Below are positions 17,974-26,849 of a DNA stretch of 40,806 nucleotides, piece after piece. The translations under genes and the position numbers were made by a program. Source of the stretch: Bacteroidota bacterium (GTDB lineage: Bacteria > Bacteroidota > Bacteroidia > Flavobacteriales > JADGDT01). How positions within the stretch are numbered: position 1 is the stretch's first letter; every line of letters starts with the position of its first letter. A model generated the notes under the pieces. It was not told the DNA's origin. It did no database searches and saw nothing but the letters and a program-made list of their open reading frames with translations. The stretch spans positions 1-40,806 of the forward strand of contig JBDLJM010000010.1 in NCBI GenBank assembly GCA_039714315.1. Direction: 5' to 3'.

Positions 17974-18854
17974 AATTGTATATTTTTATCTACGCTCTCC
18001 TTCAACCCTATTTTATTAATATTTTGTATTTGAAGTCCGGGACGGGCATTTACCTCTATAACCATAGGTCCCGAATAACGGTCTAAAATAATATCCACTC
18101 CCAAATAGTCAAGAGGGAATAATTTAGATGTTTCAATAGAAATTTCTAATGTTTTACTCCAGTCAGGTATTACTTTACCTGCAAAGTAATTTCCTGAATC
18201 CGGATGATAGTCTACATATTTATTTTTATAGAAACCCTGAGTAACAATCCCTCTGTCCATATCTACACCTATCCCTATCGCTCCCTGATGTAAATTCGCT
18301 TTTCCTCCCGATTTATTGGTTGGTACACGAAGCATTGCCATCAAAGGGATACCTTTGAGAAGAATTATCCTAAAATCAGGAATACCTTTGTCGTATATTC
18401 CTGTTAGAAACGGATGTGGTGTCAGGCAGTATTCGATAATGGCTTTATCTTTATCTCCGCTTGAATACACCCCATAGAGTATTGAAGCCAAGTGATGATA
18501 AAGTTTATTTTTTTTATACACCTCTCCCGAATGCGTCGTCCAAACACCTTCGTCCTTTTGAAATAAAATTAATATTCCGCCTCCTCCACTTCCATTAGCA
18601 GGCTTTATCACTATCTCTTTTTGAATTAAAATTTGCTCTAATATTGTACTTATCTCCCATAACTCATTTACAACCGCATAAGTAACAGGAACAGGAACTC
18701 CATTTTTTTCAAGAATAGACTTGGCCAATACCTTGTCATTTGCCAATGGGAAATGTTTTCGAGGATTATTTGGATATACATATTCGAGATTCCGCTGATT
18801 AATACCAACCAAGTACTCACTTGCATTCAAAATCTTTTTTAATAATTTCTTCAT
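17970..18854 (-). CDS. ATP-grasp amide ligase, alpha-L-glutamate-ligase-related
   Basis: A 294-residue RimK-like ATP-grasp enzyme of the family annotated as alpha-L-glutamate ligase-related, known to co-occur with 7TM transglutaminase-like proteins. Visible: FPLANDKVLAKSILEKNGVPVP (36-56), ATP-binding Lys84 in VIKPANGSGGGGILIL, substrate-loop-like NLHQGAIGIGVD (187-198), and the Mg-binding end LGVDIILDR...MVIEVNARPGLQIQN with Glu267 and Asn269. It should activate a carboxylate as acyl phosphate and join it to an amine in the cytoplasm; substrates are unknown. It overlaps both neighbours by four bases, so the three genes are tightly coupled. Confidence 0.85.
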   Translation of the reverse strand: MKKLLKKILNASEYLVGINQRNLEYVYPNNPRKHFPLANDKVLAKSILEKNGVPVPVTYAVVNELWEISTILEQILIQKEIVIKPANGSGGGGILILFQKDEGVWTTHSGEVYKKNKLYHHLASILYGVYSSGDKDKAIIEYCLTPHPFLTGIYDKGIPDFRIILLKGIPLMAMLRVPTNKSGGKANLHQGAIGIGVDMDRGIVTQGFYKNKYVDYHPDSGNYFAGKVIPDWSKTLEISIETSKLFPLDYLGVDIILDRYSGPMVIEVNARPGLQIQNINKIGLKESVDKNIQL

Positions 18855-20476
18855 CTCAATAAAACTCTAAAACGGATAAACTCAATAACCCTAATTCCTA
18901 TCCATTGACCTAATAAAAGATTTAATCCTATAATGACTAAAAACAGCTCAGGAAAAGCTAAAAAGAAAGCCTCCATAGAGTCAGAATTCATTGCGAAATA
19001 TGCAACAGACGACACTATAAGCGTTTGTAATGTAATTAACAAGGCCTGTACAAATCCTTCCTCACTTATTGTTCTGGCGAACCTCTCGGCACTTATAGTA
19101 AGTATTACAATAGGGAAAAGAGCTATATATGCAAGAGAACTAATATTTAATTCAATAGAGAGATAGGATATTATAAGAAAAAGTATAACTACTGCTACCA
19201 GCATAATCACCAACTTAGGAGTATATAATATGCCCCATTTTTCGAGAGGAAAATGTACCAGGCTTACAACTCCTATAACTATCATAAAAGCTATTAATCC
19301 CCAAAACAATCCGGTTTCGCGACTTGCAACAGCTATTAATGCTGGCAGAAAAACACCAAATGTTTGCATTCCTATTACATTGCGGAAAATTGCCACAATC
19401 AATGCTCCCAATGGAAGTAATAACACGATTTTTAATAGTCCGATTGGAATTCCGATACTCTCGAACAGTTTCCACAACTGGTATGCATTAAAAGGGTGTG
19501 ACTTTAATTCTTGTTGAAGTAATGGATTTGGACTTAGTCTTGACTTAACATTAAACTTGTATTCAAAATTAATGTTTTTTGTGTGTGAAAACAGAAATTT
19601 ATCACCGCGATACATGGATAAATAATTATGTGGCAAAAATGCAAAATGGTTGTTCAATGGATCAAATGGTACCCATTCATTGCCTATATAAGCCTCAACC
19701 CATTGATGTGAAGTTTTTTTTGTGCCGGATTCCAAAATTATCCCTCCAACCAAACGCGAAGGTATATTTGCAGAACGAGCTAACGCTATAAACAGTCTAC
19801 TTTTTCCATTACACGATGCTTCTCCCAGTCTTGCTGCTGTAAGAGCATCTGTAACCCCCTTAAATGGTCTTGATTTAAGTGAATTAGTGTAACTCTGAAT
19901 ATTGGCAAGCACCTCCAATATTTGATCATTATCTCCTACTTCCTCTTGGAAAATTCGATTTATCTGTGGATGTTTTACCTGTATGTTTTTGGTTGTCTTT
20001 AAGTATTCGTTAAAACTTGGAGGATATGTTTTAGGTATAATCAGGGTAGAATCAATGTTATATTTTATAGCCCTTCCAATAAATTCAAAAGAATACCTTA
20101 TAGGTAACATTCCATTTCCATTCATTGTATTCCATGTTCCTACTCTACCAGATTTAGTCTGTTCTACTAAAAAATTTAAACTCGGACTATTATTTGTTTC
20201 ATAACTAATTGTCTGTCTGTTATCTGATATTGGCAGGTAAGTGGAAATATTAACAGGCTGACTAAATCCCCTCGAAGAAATATCAATATTGACCTCATAC
20301 TTTTTTTGAGGTAAGATATTTTTAAAAGTATATTCCCATGAAATAAATTTTACAGAAATAACACCGATAGTAATTAATATAAATGCAAATGAAATTAATC
20401 GAGCTACGTTCATGGATATGATATTTATGTGATATGAATCATCTTTTTTTCGAAAGCGCGAATATAAAAAAATCAT
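18851..20476 (-). CDS. Transglutaminase-like domain fused to seven membrane helices
   Basis: 541 residues: an N-terminal membrane helix (about 28-46), an extracytoplasmic part with a transglutaminase core (about 185-280), and seven C-terminal helices (about 343-525). The family is described as an inactive transglutaminase fused to 7TM (Transglut_i_TM plus 7TM_transglut), yet here GEASCNGKSRLF (Cys222), TSHQWVEAY (His257) and WVPFDPLN (Asp272) give a complete Cys-His-Asp triad. ATG 20413 (MNVARLISF, 520 residues) is an attractive alternative start, since it puts the helix right after the N terminus. First gene of the four-gene operon; a weak promoter-like TTTG-N22-CTGTTTTG lies just upstream. 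Confidence 0.87.
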   Translation of the reverse strand: MIFLYSRFRKKDDSYHINIISMNVARLISFAFILITIGVISVKFISWEYTFKNILPQKKYEVNIDISSRGFSQPVNISTYLPISDNRQTISYETNNSPSLNFLVEQTKSGRVGTWNTMNGNGMLPIRYSFEFIGRAIKYNIDSTLIIPKTYPPSFNEYLKTTKNIQVKHPQINRIFQEEVGDNDQILEVLANIQSYTNSLKSRPFKGVTDALTAARLGEASCNGKSRLFIALARSANIPSRLVGGIILESGTKKTSHQWVEAYIGNEWVPFDPLNNHFAFLPHNYLSMYRGDKFLFSHTKNINFEYKFNVKSRLSPNPLLQQELKSHPFNAYQLWKLFESIGIPIGLLKIVLLLPLGALIVAIFRNVIGMQTFGVFLPALIAVASRETGLFWGLIAFMIVIGVVSLVHFPLEKWGILYTPKLVIMLVAVVILFLIISYLSIELNISSLAYIALFPIVILTISAERFARTISEEGFVQALLITLQTLIVSSVAYFAMNSDSMEAFFLAFPELFLVIIGLNLLLGQWIGIRVIEFIRFRVLLR

Positions 20477-20810
20477 GATATAAATAGGAGAATTCTAAAC
20501 AAAACAGCTCTGATTATATCGATTTTTTTCAAACTCAATGCCAGGTATTACAGGCATTGTAGGCATTCTCCTTAAGGAGGTAGTAGTGTAAAATTACTAA
20601 GCCGTAATTTCTTTGTAAGAAGAAAAAAAGGCTTTGATTATTGCCAACAAAGTATAAATAATAATAGCTAATAGATTTCAATAAAATATAACAACATGAA
20701 ACCCCAAATAAGTATTTACGTTATACTAATTAAATTTCAAGATGATCTGTTAGAAAAGATAATGTGTATTAGCTGCGCTGAACCTAAAAGTTTTTGATGT
20801 TTATTTTGTA
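20477..20810. other. 334-base non-coding gap with small inverted repeats
   Basis: Between two minus-strand genes. It holds an inverted repeat CAATGCC (20536-20542) / GGCATTG (20553-20559), a 12-bp palindrome CTCCTTAAGGAG (20568-20579) and AAATTAC (20591-20597) / GTAATTT (20604-20610), all within 75 bases upstream of the transglutaminase-7TM gene, where an operator or leader structure is possible. No terminator for the HD gene and no gene are seen. Confidence 0.5.
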
Positions 20811-22052
20811 TTATTCTACTTCCCGCGGATAGATCAGATAATATTTTTTCATTGCTTCAGAAATTGCCGAAACACTTTGCTGATCAGGAGAAAATGCAAT
20901 ATCCTGTACCTCTCCATCTTTTTTTAGTAAAAAAATACTATCATGATCTTTTATGTAGGCATTGTTTTCTACTTTTCCCTGTATAATATAATTCTCTGTT
21001 TCTTCAAAAGAAATATCAAAAGCCTTTGCAACTTTACTCCTTAAACTGTCAACGTAAGATGACTCTATTGGAACATCTCCTAAGCGAATCTTCAACAACT
21101 TTCTATCGGTAAGTCTTTTTGACAAATCTGATAATATTTTATCATTGTGGTTTGTCCACTCCTTTATCGCGCCAAAAACATCATAGTCGTCCAATTTGGA
21201 AAACATTTCTAGGTCCTCCTGTTCAAATTCATTTACATCCCAATTTCGTTTAAGAAAATAACTTAAAGAACTACTTGAAAATAACTCTACACCTTCTAAC
21301 GCAAGTTTTCTGGCACGCGACAAAGCTTTTGTCAACAGTTTTTCTGATACAATCACCGTTTTATGTAAATATACCTGCCAGTACATTAGTCTGCGTGCAA
21401 CCAAAAATTTTTCAACTGAATAAATACCTTTATCATCTATAGCCAGGTTATCGTTAGCTACATTAAGCATAGTAATCAATCTTTTAGAATTGATAGCCCC
21501 TTCTACTACCCCACTATAAAACGAATCGCGATTGAGGTAATCCATACGATCCATATCAAGTTGGGATGAAATTAATTGATGGAGGAATTTCTTTTTATAA
21601 CGATTTTCAAAAATCTGAATTGCTAAACTCAGCCTATTATTAAATTCTTCATTCAGTTTATGCATAAACCTTACCGAAATCTCTTCATGAGTCACTGAAG
21701 GAACAATACTATGTTCCAATGCGTGCGAATACGGACCATGTCCCATATCGTGAAGTAAAATGGCAATTAAGGTGGCCAATTCTTCTTCTTCACTTATTTT
21801 ATGCCCCTTGAACCTTAATACTTCTATAGCGTTCTTGGTCAGGTGCATTGCACCTATCGCATGATGAAAACGTGTATGATGGGCTCCTGGATAAACATAT
21901 GATGTTAGAGCTGTTTGGCTAATTCGGCGTAATCGTTGAAAATAGCGATGTTCTATTATATCAAAAATTAATTCATCAGTAATGGCAATAAAGCCATAAA
22001 CCGGGTCGTTAATAATTTTTAACTTATTTCTATCCTTCTTATTAGCAAGCAA
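20811..22052 (-). CDS. HD-domain phosphohydrolase (COG1078 / dNTPase-like)
   Basis: A 413-residue metal-dependent phosphohydrolase of the dGTPase-like HD superfamily. The family start KIINDPVYGFI is followed by HHTRFHHAIGAMHL (metal His63/64), LLHDMGHGPYSHALEH (the HD pair at 101-102) and SSQLDMDRMDYLNRDSFYSGV, a family signature. The only in-frame start before KIINDPVYGF is TTG at 22052, as an upstream stop occurs five codons earlier. The C-terminal 46 residues (from KDHDSIFLLKK) are partly repeated in the remnant at 14250-14411. Diverges from porX with a 55-base gap; a minus-strand TAAATTTG (22077-22084) may be its -7 box. Confidence 0.9.
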   Translation of the reverse strand: MLANKKDRNKLKIINDPVYGFIAITDELIFDIIEHRYFQRLRRISQTALTSYVYPGAHHTRFHHAIGAMHLTKNAIEVLRFKGHKISEEEELATLIAILLHDMGHGPYSHALEHSIVPSVTHEEISVRFMHKLNEEFNNRLSLAIQIFENRYKKKFLHQLISSQLDMDRMDYLNRDSFYSGVVEGAINSKRLITMLNVANDNLAIDDKGIYSVEKFLVARRLMYWQVYLHKTVIVSEKLLTKALSRARKLALEGVELFSSSSLSYFLKRNWDVNEFEQEDLEMFSKLDDYDVFGAIKEWTNHNDKILSDLSKRLTDRKLLKIRLGDVPIESSYVDSLRSKVAKAFDISFEETENYIIQGKVENNAYIKDHDSIFLLKKDGEVQDIAFSPDQQSVSAISEAMKKYYLIYPREVE

Positions 22053-22107
22053 AGCAAAAGAGTTTTAAATTCGTAACAAATTTAATGTTTTAATACATAC
22101 AATTAAG

Positions 22108-23658
22108 ATGGCTAAAATCAAAATATTATGGGTCGATGATGAAATCGAGCTATTGAGACCGCATATAATTTTTCTGGAAAAAAAAGGATATTATGTTGAT
22201 ACATGCACAAATGGTACTGATGCTATCGATAAAATAGACCAGGAAACTTTCGATATTGTATTTCTGGATGAAAATATGCCAGGTATTACGGGACTTGAAA
22301 CATTGATGATAATCAAGGAAAAACGCCCCAGTCTGCCTATTGTTATGATTACTAAAAGTGAGGAAGAGTTAATTATGGAAGAAGCCATTGGCTCTAAAAT
22401 CTCAGACTACCTTATAAAACCTGTTAATCCTAATCAAATTCTGTTAAGCTTAAAGAAAAGTCTTGATACATCCAGACTGGTTTCAGAAAAAACTACTTCT
22501 AATTATCAGCAGGAATTTAGAAAAATATCTATGGATTTAATGGATGTTCGTACTTACGAAGATTGGATTAACATCTATAAAAAATTGCTTTATTGGGAGA
22601 TTGAGCTTGAAAGAATTCAGGATGAAGGAATGGTTCAAATTCTTGAAACACAAAAAAAAGAAGCAAATTCCTTATTTTTCAAGTTCGTAAAAAACAATTA
22701 TGAAGATTGGTTTTACGAGGAAGATAAGCCGGTTATGTCGCACATGGCCTTTAAAGAATATATTTATCCAAAGTTAAAAGATGGCGAACGATCAGTATTA
22801 TTAATGATTGACAACCTGCGTTATGACCAATGGAAAATATTGGAGCCAATCATTAACGAATATTACAACACTGTTAAAGATGATGCATATTACGCTATTC
22901 TGCCAACAGCGACACAATATGCCAGAAATGCTTTTTTCGCCGGTTTAATGCCATTAGAAATTGAGAAACGCTTTCCCGAATTATGGAAAAACGACACAGA
23001 TGAGGGAGGTAAAAACTTGTATGAGAAAGAGCTTTTACTGGATCAAATAAAAAGGTTGGGGATGAATATTAATACTCATTATTCCAAAATATCAAGCTTA
23101 AATGCAGGTAAAAAGTTCGTTGAAAATTTTAAAAATATATCAACCAGTAACCACTTTACAGCTGTAGTTTACAACTTTGTCGACATGCTTTCGCATTCGA
23201 GAACTGAGATGGAGGTTATTAAGGAATTAGCTTCAAACGATAAGGCCTACAGATCGTTAACTATAAGCTGGTTCAAAAACTCTCCTTTATTTGAGATCAT
23301 TAAACTGGCCGCTAAATCCGGATTAAAACTCTATATTACAACAGATCACGGAACGATAAACGTAAACACTCCTTCAAAACTTGTGGGTGACAAAAACACA
23401 AGTCTTAACTTAAGATATAAACAAGGAAAAAGTTTGTCATACGAAAAACGGGATGTATTGGCTATTAAAGACCCTCACGATGTTTTCCTGCCAAAAATTA
23501 ATGTGAGCAGTTCTTATGTTTTTGCAAAAGAAGATATGTTTTTTGCTTATCCTAACAATTATAACCATTATGTTAAGTACTATAAAAACACTTATCAGCA
23601 CGGTGGAGTTTCATTAGAAGAAATGATAATTCCTTTTATAGAACTGGAACCAAAATAG
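22108..23658 (+). CDS. porX: T9SS response regulator PorX (receiver plus PglZ domain)
   Basis: 516 residues. The receiver domain (1-125) has the acidic pair Asp10/Asp11 in WVDDE, phosphoacceptor Asp54 in FLDENMPG and Lys104 in LIKP. A helical linker follows, then a PglZ domain of the alkaline-phosphatase superfamily (about 205-516) with LLMIDNLRYDQWK, the catalytic-loop sequence PTATQYARN (Thr267/269), VVYNFVDMLSH, ITTDHGT and a final YQHGGVSLEEMIIPF. This is the arrangement of PorX, which with the kinase PorY controls T9SS genes; phosphorylation-dependent dimerisation and oligonucleotide phosphodiesterase activity are reported for the family. Consistent with the T9SS cargo genes at 4.2-6.8 kb. 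Confidence 0.95.
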   Translation: MAKIKILWVDDEIELLRPHIIFLEKKGYYVDTCTNGTDAIDKIDQETFDIVFLDENMPGITGLETLMIIKEKRPSLPIVMITKSEEELIMEEAIGSKISDYLIKPVNPNQILLSLKKSLDTSRLVSEKTTSNYQQEFRKISMDLMDVRTYEDWINIYKKLLYWEIELERIQDEGMVQILETQKKEANSLFFKFVKNNYEDWFYEEDKPVMSHMAFKEYIYPKLKDGERSVLLMIDNLRYDQWKILEPIINEYYNTVKDDAYYAILPTATQYARNAFFAGLMPLEIEKRFPELWKNDTDEGGKNLYEKELLLDQIKRLGMNINTHYSKISSLNAGKKFVENFKNISTSNHFTAVVYNFVDMLSHSRTEMEVIKELASNDKAYRSLTISWFKNSPLFEIIKLAAKSGLKLYITTDHGTINVNTPSKLVGDKNTSLNLRYKQGKSLSYEKRDVLAIKDPHDVFLPKINVSSSYVFAKEDMFFAYPNNYNHYVKYYKNTYQHGGVSLEEMIIPFIELEPK

Positions 23659-23708
23659 TACCTTCCCATCTTGGAATTAGAATATTAAGTTTATCAAAAT
23701 AATAAAAA

Positions 23709-24131
23709 TTGAAGAAAGAATACAAAAGCACATCAACATACGATCTGCCAAACATTGCTAAATCGATAATTTCAGATTTTTCCGGTGGAAGGATATTCTT
23801 ATTTTACGGTTCTATGGGGGCCGGTAAAACAACTCTTATAAAGTCACTTGTTCACGAATTAGGCATTGAGGATGTTGCAAACAGTCCAACATTTGCTTTG
23901 GTAAATGAGTATTTTTCTAAAAAAAATGGAACAATTTTTCATTTTGATTTTTATCGTTTAGAGGATGAAACAGAGGCTTTAGACATGGGATATGAGGATT
24001 ATTTTTATTCAAATTCCTATTGTTTTGTTGAATGGCCCGAAAAAATCCCTAACTTATTGCCTTCAAATATAATAGAAGTAACTATTGATGCTTCACCAGA
24101 AGAACGTTTAATAACGGTTAAATCTAATTAG
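23709..24131 (+). CDS. tsaE: tRNA threonylcarbamoyladenosine biosynthesis ATPase TsaE
   Basis: A 140-residue P-loop ATPase that works with TsaB and TsaD to make t6A at position 37 of ANN-decoding tRNAs. Walker A is GSMGAGKTT (34-42), the switch-like SPTFALVNEY (59-68) and HFDFYRLEDETEALDMGYEDYF follow, then FVEWPEKIPNLLP, all typical. Length is normal. Start is TTG at 23709 giving MKKEYK; the next gene (ald) begins directly after its stop, so the two are probably co-transcribed. Confidence 0.95.
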   Translation: MKKEYKSTSTYDLPNIAKSIISDFSGGRIFLFYGSMGAGKTTLIKSLVHELGIEDVANSPTFALVNEYFSKKNGTIFHFDFYRLEDETEALDMGYEDYFYSNSYCFVEWPEKIPNLLPSNIIEVTIDASPEERLITVKSN

Positions 24132-25337
24132 ATGAACGATTTTTCAGAACTAAGCCCATTTTCCCACAAAGAACTACTGCCTCAGGAAGAAATGCTTGAG
24201 GTAGAAAGAAAAAAGGGGAAGCTATTTATTGGCATTCCAAAAGAAACCCAATATCATGAAAAGCGAATATGCCTTACTCCTGATGCTGTAACTGTATTAA
24301 CAGCAAATGGACATGATATTATAATAGAATCAGATGCCGGATTAGGAGCTAATTTTTCTGATAAAGAATTTTCAGATGCCGGTGCAAAAATTTCATATGA
24401 TACAAAAGAAGTCTTCGCTTCAAATATTGTTCTAAAAATTGCACCGCCCACATTAGAAGAAATAAAAATGATGAAACCTGAATCATTTTTAATATCTACG
24501 ATGCAATTTCATACCCGTAAGAAAGAATATTTCGAGGCTTTAGGTAATTTGAAAATATCAGCTATTGCTCTCGACAACCTAAAAGACAGTCACGGTTCAA
24601 TACCAGTACTAACAACCTTATCTGAAATTGCCGGAACAACTTCTATACATATTGCTGCCGAATTGATGAGTAATATTAATGCCGGCCAGGGATTGATGCT
24701 TGGTGGCGTTACCGGAGTCTCTCCAACAGAAGTTGTTATTATAGGTGCCGGTGTTGTAGCCGAATATGCTGCAAAAGCAGCGATTGGTTTAGGTGCCACA
24801 GTTAAAGTTTTTGATAATTCAATAACAAAACTCAGGAGAATTCAGGAATCATTAGGTCAAAGAATTTTCACCAACACTATTCATCCAAAAATTTTAGGCA
24901 AAGCATTACGCCGATGCGATGTTCTCATTGGCGCTATACGTTCTGAAGGCAGAACTCCCACAATTGTATCTGAAGACATGGTTCAGCTAATGAAAGATGG
25001 ATCTGTTATAATTGATGTAAGTATAGATTCGGGAGGAATTGTAGAAACTTCGGAACTTACTTCTCACGATGTTCCAACTGTGGTAAAACACGGGGTAATA
25101 CATTATGGTGTTCCAAATATCCCTTCAAGGGTATCAAGAACTGCTTCTTTATCTATCAGTAACTATTTCACCCCTTACTTACTCGACATTGCTAACCGGG
25201 GAGGTATAGAAAGTGTACTTCCATTTGATAAAGGACTACAGACCGGAGTTTATATGTACCACGGAATACTAACTTCAGCAGCTATTGGTGAGCACCTGAA
25301 AATTCCATCTAAGGATATTAACTTATTGATGTTTTAA
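24132..25337 (+). CDS. ald: Alanine dehydrogenase
   Basis: A 401-residue AlaDH/PNT-family enzyme catalysing NAD-dependent interconversion of L-alanine with pyruvate and ammonia. GIPKETQYHEKRICLTPDAV (34-53) carries the substrate-binding Arg; MQFHTRKKEYFEAL (124-137) holds the likely catalytic His127; TEVVIIGAGVVAEYAA is the dinucleotide-binding loop; VIIDVSIDSGGIVETS and PNIPSRVSRTAS are late family signatures. The N terminus has about 30 residues before the catalytic domain, as in other Bacteroidota homologues. ATG directly abuts the tsaE stop. A weak imperfect hairpin at about 25361-25394 may end transcription. Confidence 0.93.
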   Translation: MNDFSELSPFSHKELLPQEEMLEVERKKGKLFIGIPKETQYHEKRICLTPDAVTVLTANGHDIIIESDAGLGANFSDKEFSDAGAKISYDTKEVFASNIVLKIAPPTLEEIKMMKPESFLISTMQFHTRKKEYFEALGNLKISAIALDNLKDSHGSIPVLTTLSEIAGTTSIHIAAELMSNINAGQGLMLGGVTGVSPTEVVIIGAGVVAEYAAKAAIGLGATVKVFDNSITKLRRIQESLGQRIFTNTIHPKILGKALRRCDVLIGAIRSEGRTPTIVSEDMVQLMKDGSVIIDVSIDSGGIVETSELTSHDVPTVVKHGVIHYGVPNIPSRVSRTASLSISNYFTPYLLDIANRGGIESVLPFDKGLQTGVYMYHGILTSAAIGEHLKIPSKDINLLMF

Positions 25338-25509
25338 ACAAAAACCAGTTAAATCATTAAAAATGACAGCCTTCAGGCTTTAGTGTTGATTTTAAGGATT
25401 TTTATTTCACTTTGAGACACCAAAATATTAAAATGTTTTTCGGAGAAAAAAGTATGTTATTGATCATAAAACTTTATTTTTGAACAACTTTAAACCTATG
25501 ATAATATAA

Positions 25510-25881
25510 ATGGATTTCGCTAAGCGATTAATTTGGTATGCTTTTGGGGTAGGAATTGGAATTATTTTCGTGATAATTTTTTTTGGCAATAGAACTAATA
25601 TTTCGTGCAACTACTTTCCTGATGCAAGAGTGAAAAGCAATATACAAAGAAAAACAATCAACTATAACCGTGAAATAATAGATAAACTTAAAAATATTGG
25701 ATTAGATTCATCTGATATATCTAAGCTTTTAAAAAACGGTGATGTTATTTTTTCAAAAAGTAATACAAAACCTGACTCATGTAAAACTTATTTCATCGAA
25801 AACAGTGAAATAAATGCAATTTTCGAAAATTGTGATTCATTAGTTAATATTATTAATGTAGAAAAGAGCATCTTAAAGTAA
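25510..25881 (+). CDS. Small single-pass membrane protein (possibly DUF4258-like)
   Basis: 123 residues: a membrane helix at about 9-27, then a soluble domain with SCNYFPDARVKSNI and LLKNGDVIFSKSNTKPDSCKTYFIEN. This resembles small Bacteroidota proteins often annotated DUF4258 and found beside ald, but I cannot confirm the family. Two Cys (in SCNYF and DSCKTY) could pair if the domain is extracytoplasmic. A -7-like TATTTTTG sits at 25475-25482, without a well-spaced -33. The next gene follows after 23 bases. Function unknown. Confidence 0.72.
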   Translation: MDFAKRLIWYAFGVGIGIIFVIIFFGNRTNISCNYFPDARVKSNIQRKTINYNREIIDKLKNIGLDSSDISKLLKNGDVIFSKSNTKPDSCKTYFIENSEINAIFENCDSLVNIINVEKSILK

Positions 25882-25904
25882 TTAATTTTCATAAAACGTA
25901 TTTA

Positions 25905-26849
25905 ATGAATATCGTAATTTTAGACGCATCGACGCTAGGAAAGGTAAACAACCTACAGCTACTTGAAAAGTATGGCTCTGTAACATCATTTGGATCTACA
26001 AAAGCTTCGCAAATAGTAGAAAGATCAGCTAATGCAGATATTATACTTACAAACAAAGTAATATTTAATAAAGAAGAATTAGACCAGCTTCCAAACCTGA
26101 AACTTATTTGTATTACGGCCACAGGGATGAATAATGTAGACCTGGAGTACGCAAATAAAAAAGGAATTACCGTAAAAAACGTTGTTGGGTATTCAACAGA
26201 CTCTGTAAGTCAGGTAACTTTTAGTATGGTTTTGAGATTGTTGAGCAATCTGTGCAAATACGATTCTTACGTAAAAAGTAAAGACTATGCATTATCTCCA
26301 ATTTTTACTCACCTTGCCAATGGGTTCGATGAAATAAAAGGTAAAAAATGGGGAATAATCGGAATGGGTAATATTGGTAGAAATGTGGCTAATATTGCTA
26401 CTGCATTTGGTGCTGAAGTATCATACCATTCCACTTCCGGAGTAATTAGAGATGAAGGCTATCCTGAAATTTCATTGGAAAAACTGTTAAGTGGATCAGA
26501 CATAATTTCTGTTCATTCTCCACTAAATGATAAAACCAATAACCTCATTAGTAAAAGAGAACTAAATAAAATGAAACCAAATGCTATTTTAATAAATGTA
26601 GCACGGGGTGGAATTGTTAATGAAAAAGATTTAGTAAGCGCTTTAAATGAGAACAGAATTGCAGGTGCCGGTGTTGATGTTTTTACAAATGAACCGATAG
26701 AAAAGGAATCTCCATATTTCAATGTTATCAATCAGGAGAAGATAGTATTATCTCCTCACATTGCTTGGGCCAGTACTGAAGCAAGGCATAAACTTATTGA
26801 AAAGGTTATTGAGAATATTGAAGAATTTTTAAATAAGGATAATAATTGA
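25905..26849 (+). CDS. D-2-hydroxyacid dehydrogenase
   Basis: A 314-residue NAD(P)-dependent D-2-hydroxyacid dehydrogenase. The nucleotide-binding loop is IIGMGNIGRN (151-160); the catalytic set is Arg234 in NVARGGIV, Glu263 in TNEPIE and His285 in LSPHIAW. The pattern is closest to glycerate/hydroxypyruvate-type enzymes, but substrate cannot be fixed from sequence. No ACT domain, so it is not a full-length regulated SerA. The TGA stop overlaps the TTG start of the PAP2-type gene (TTGA), indicating coupling. Confidence 0.9.
   Translation: MNIVILDASTLGKVNNLQLLEKYGSVTSFGSTKASQIVERSANADIILTNKVIFNKEELDQLPNLKLICITATGMNNVDLEYANKKGITVKNVVGYSTDSVSQVTFSMVLRLLSNLCKYDSYVKSKDYALSPIFTHLANGFDEIKGKKWGIIGMGNIGRNVANIATAFGAEVSYHSTSGVIRDEGYPEISLEKLLSGSDIISVHSPLNDKTNNLISKRELNKMKPNAILINVARGGIVNEKDLVSALNENRIAGAGVDVFTNEPIEKESPYFNVINQEKIVLSPHIAWASTEARHKLIEKVIENIEEFLNKDNN

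Noticed and set aside
22108-23658. PglZ domain as part of a BREX phage-defence system
   Set aside because: The protein has a receiver domain in front and matches PorX; no brxL, brxC or pglX genes are near.
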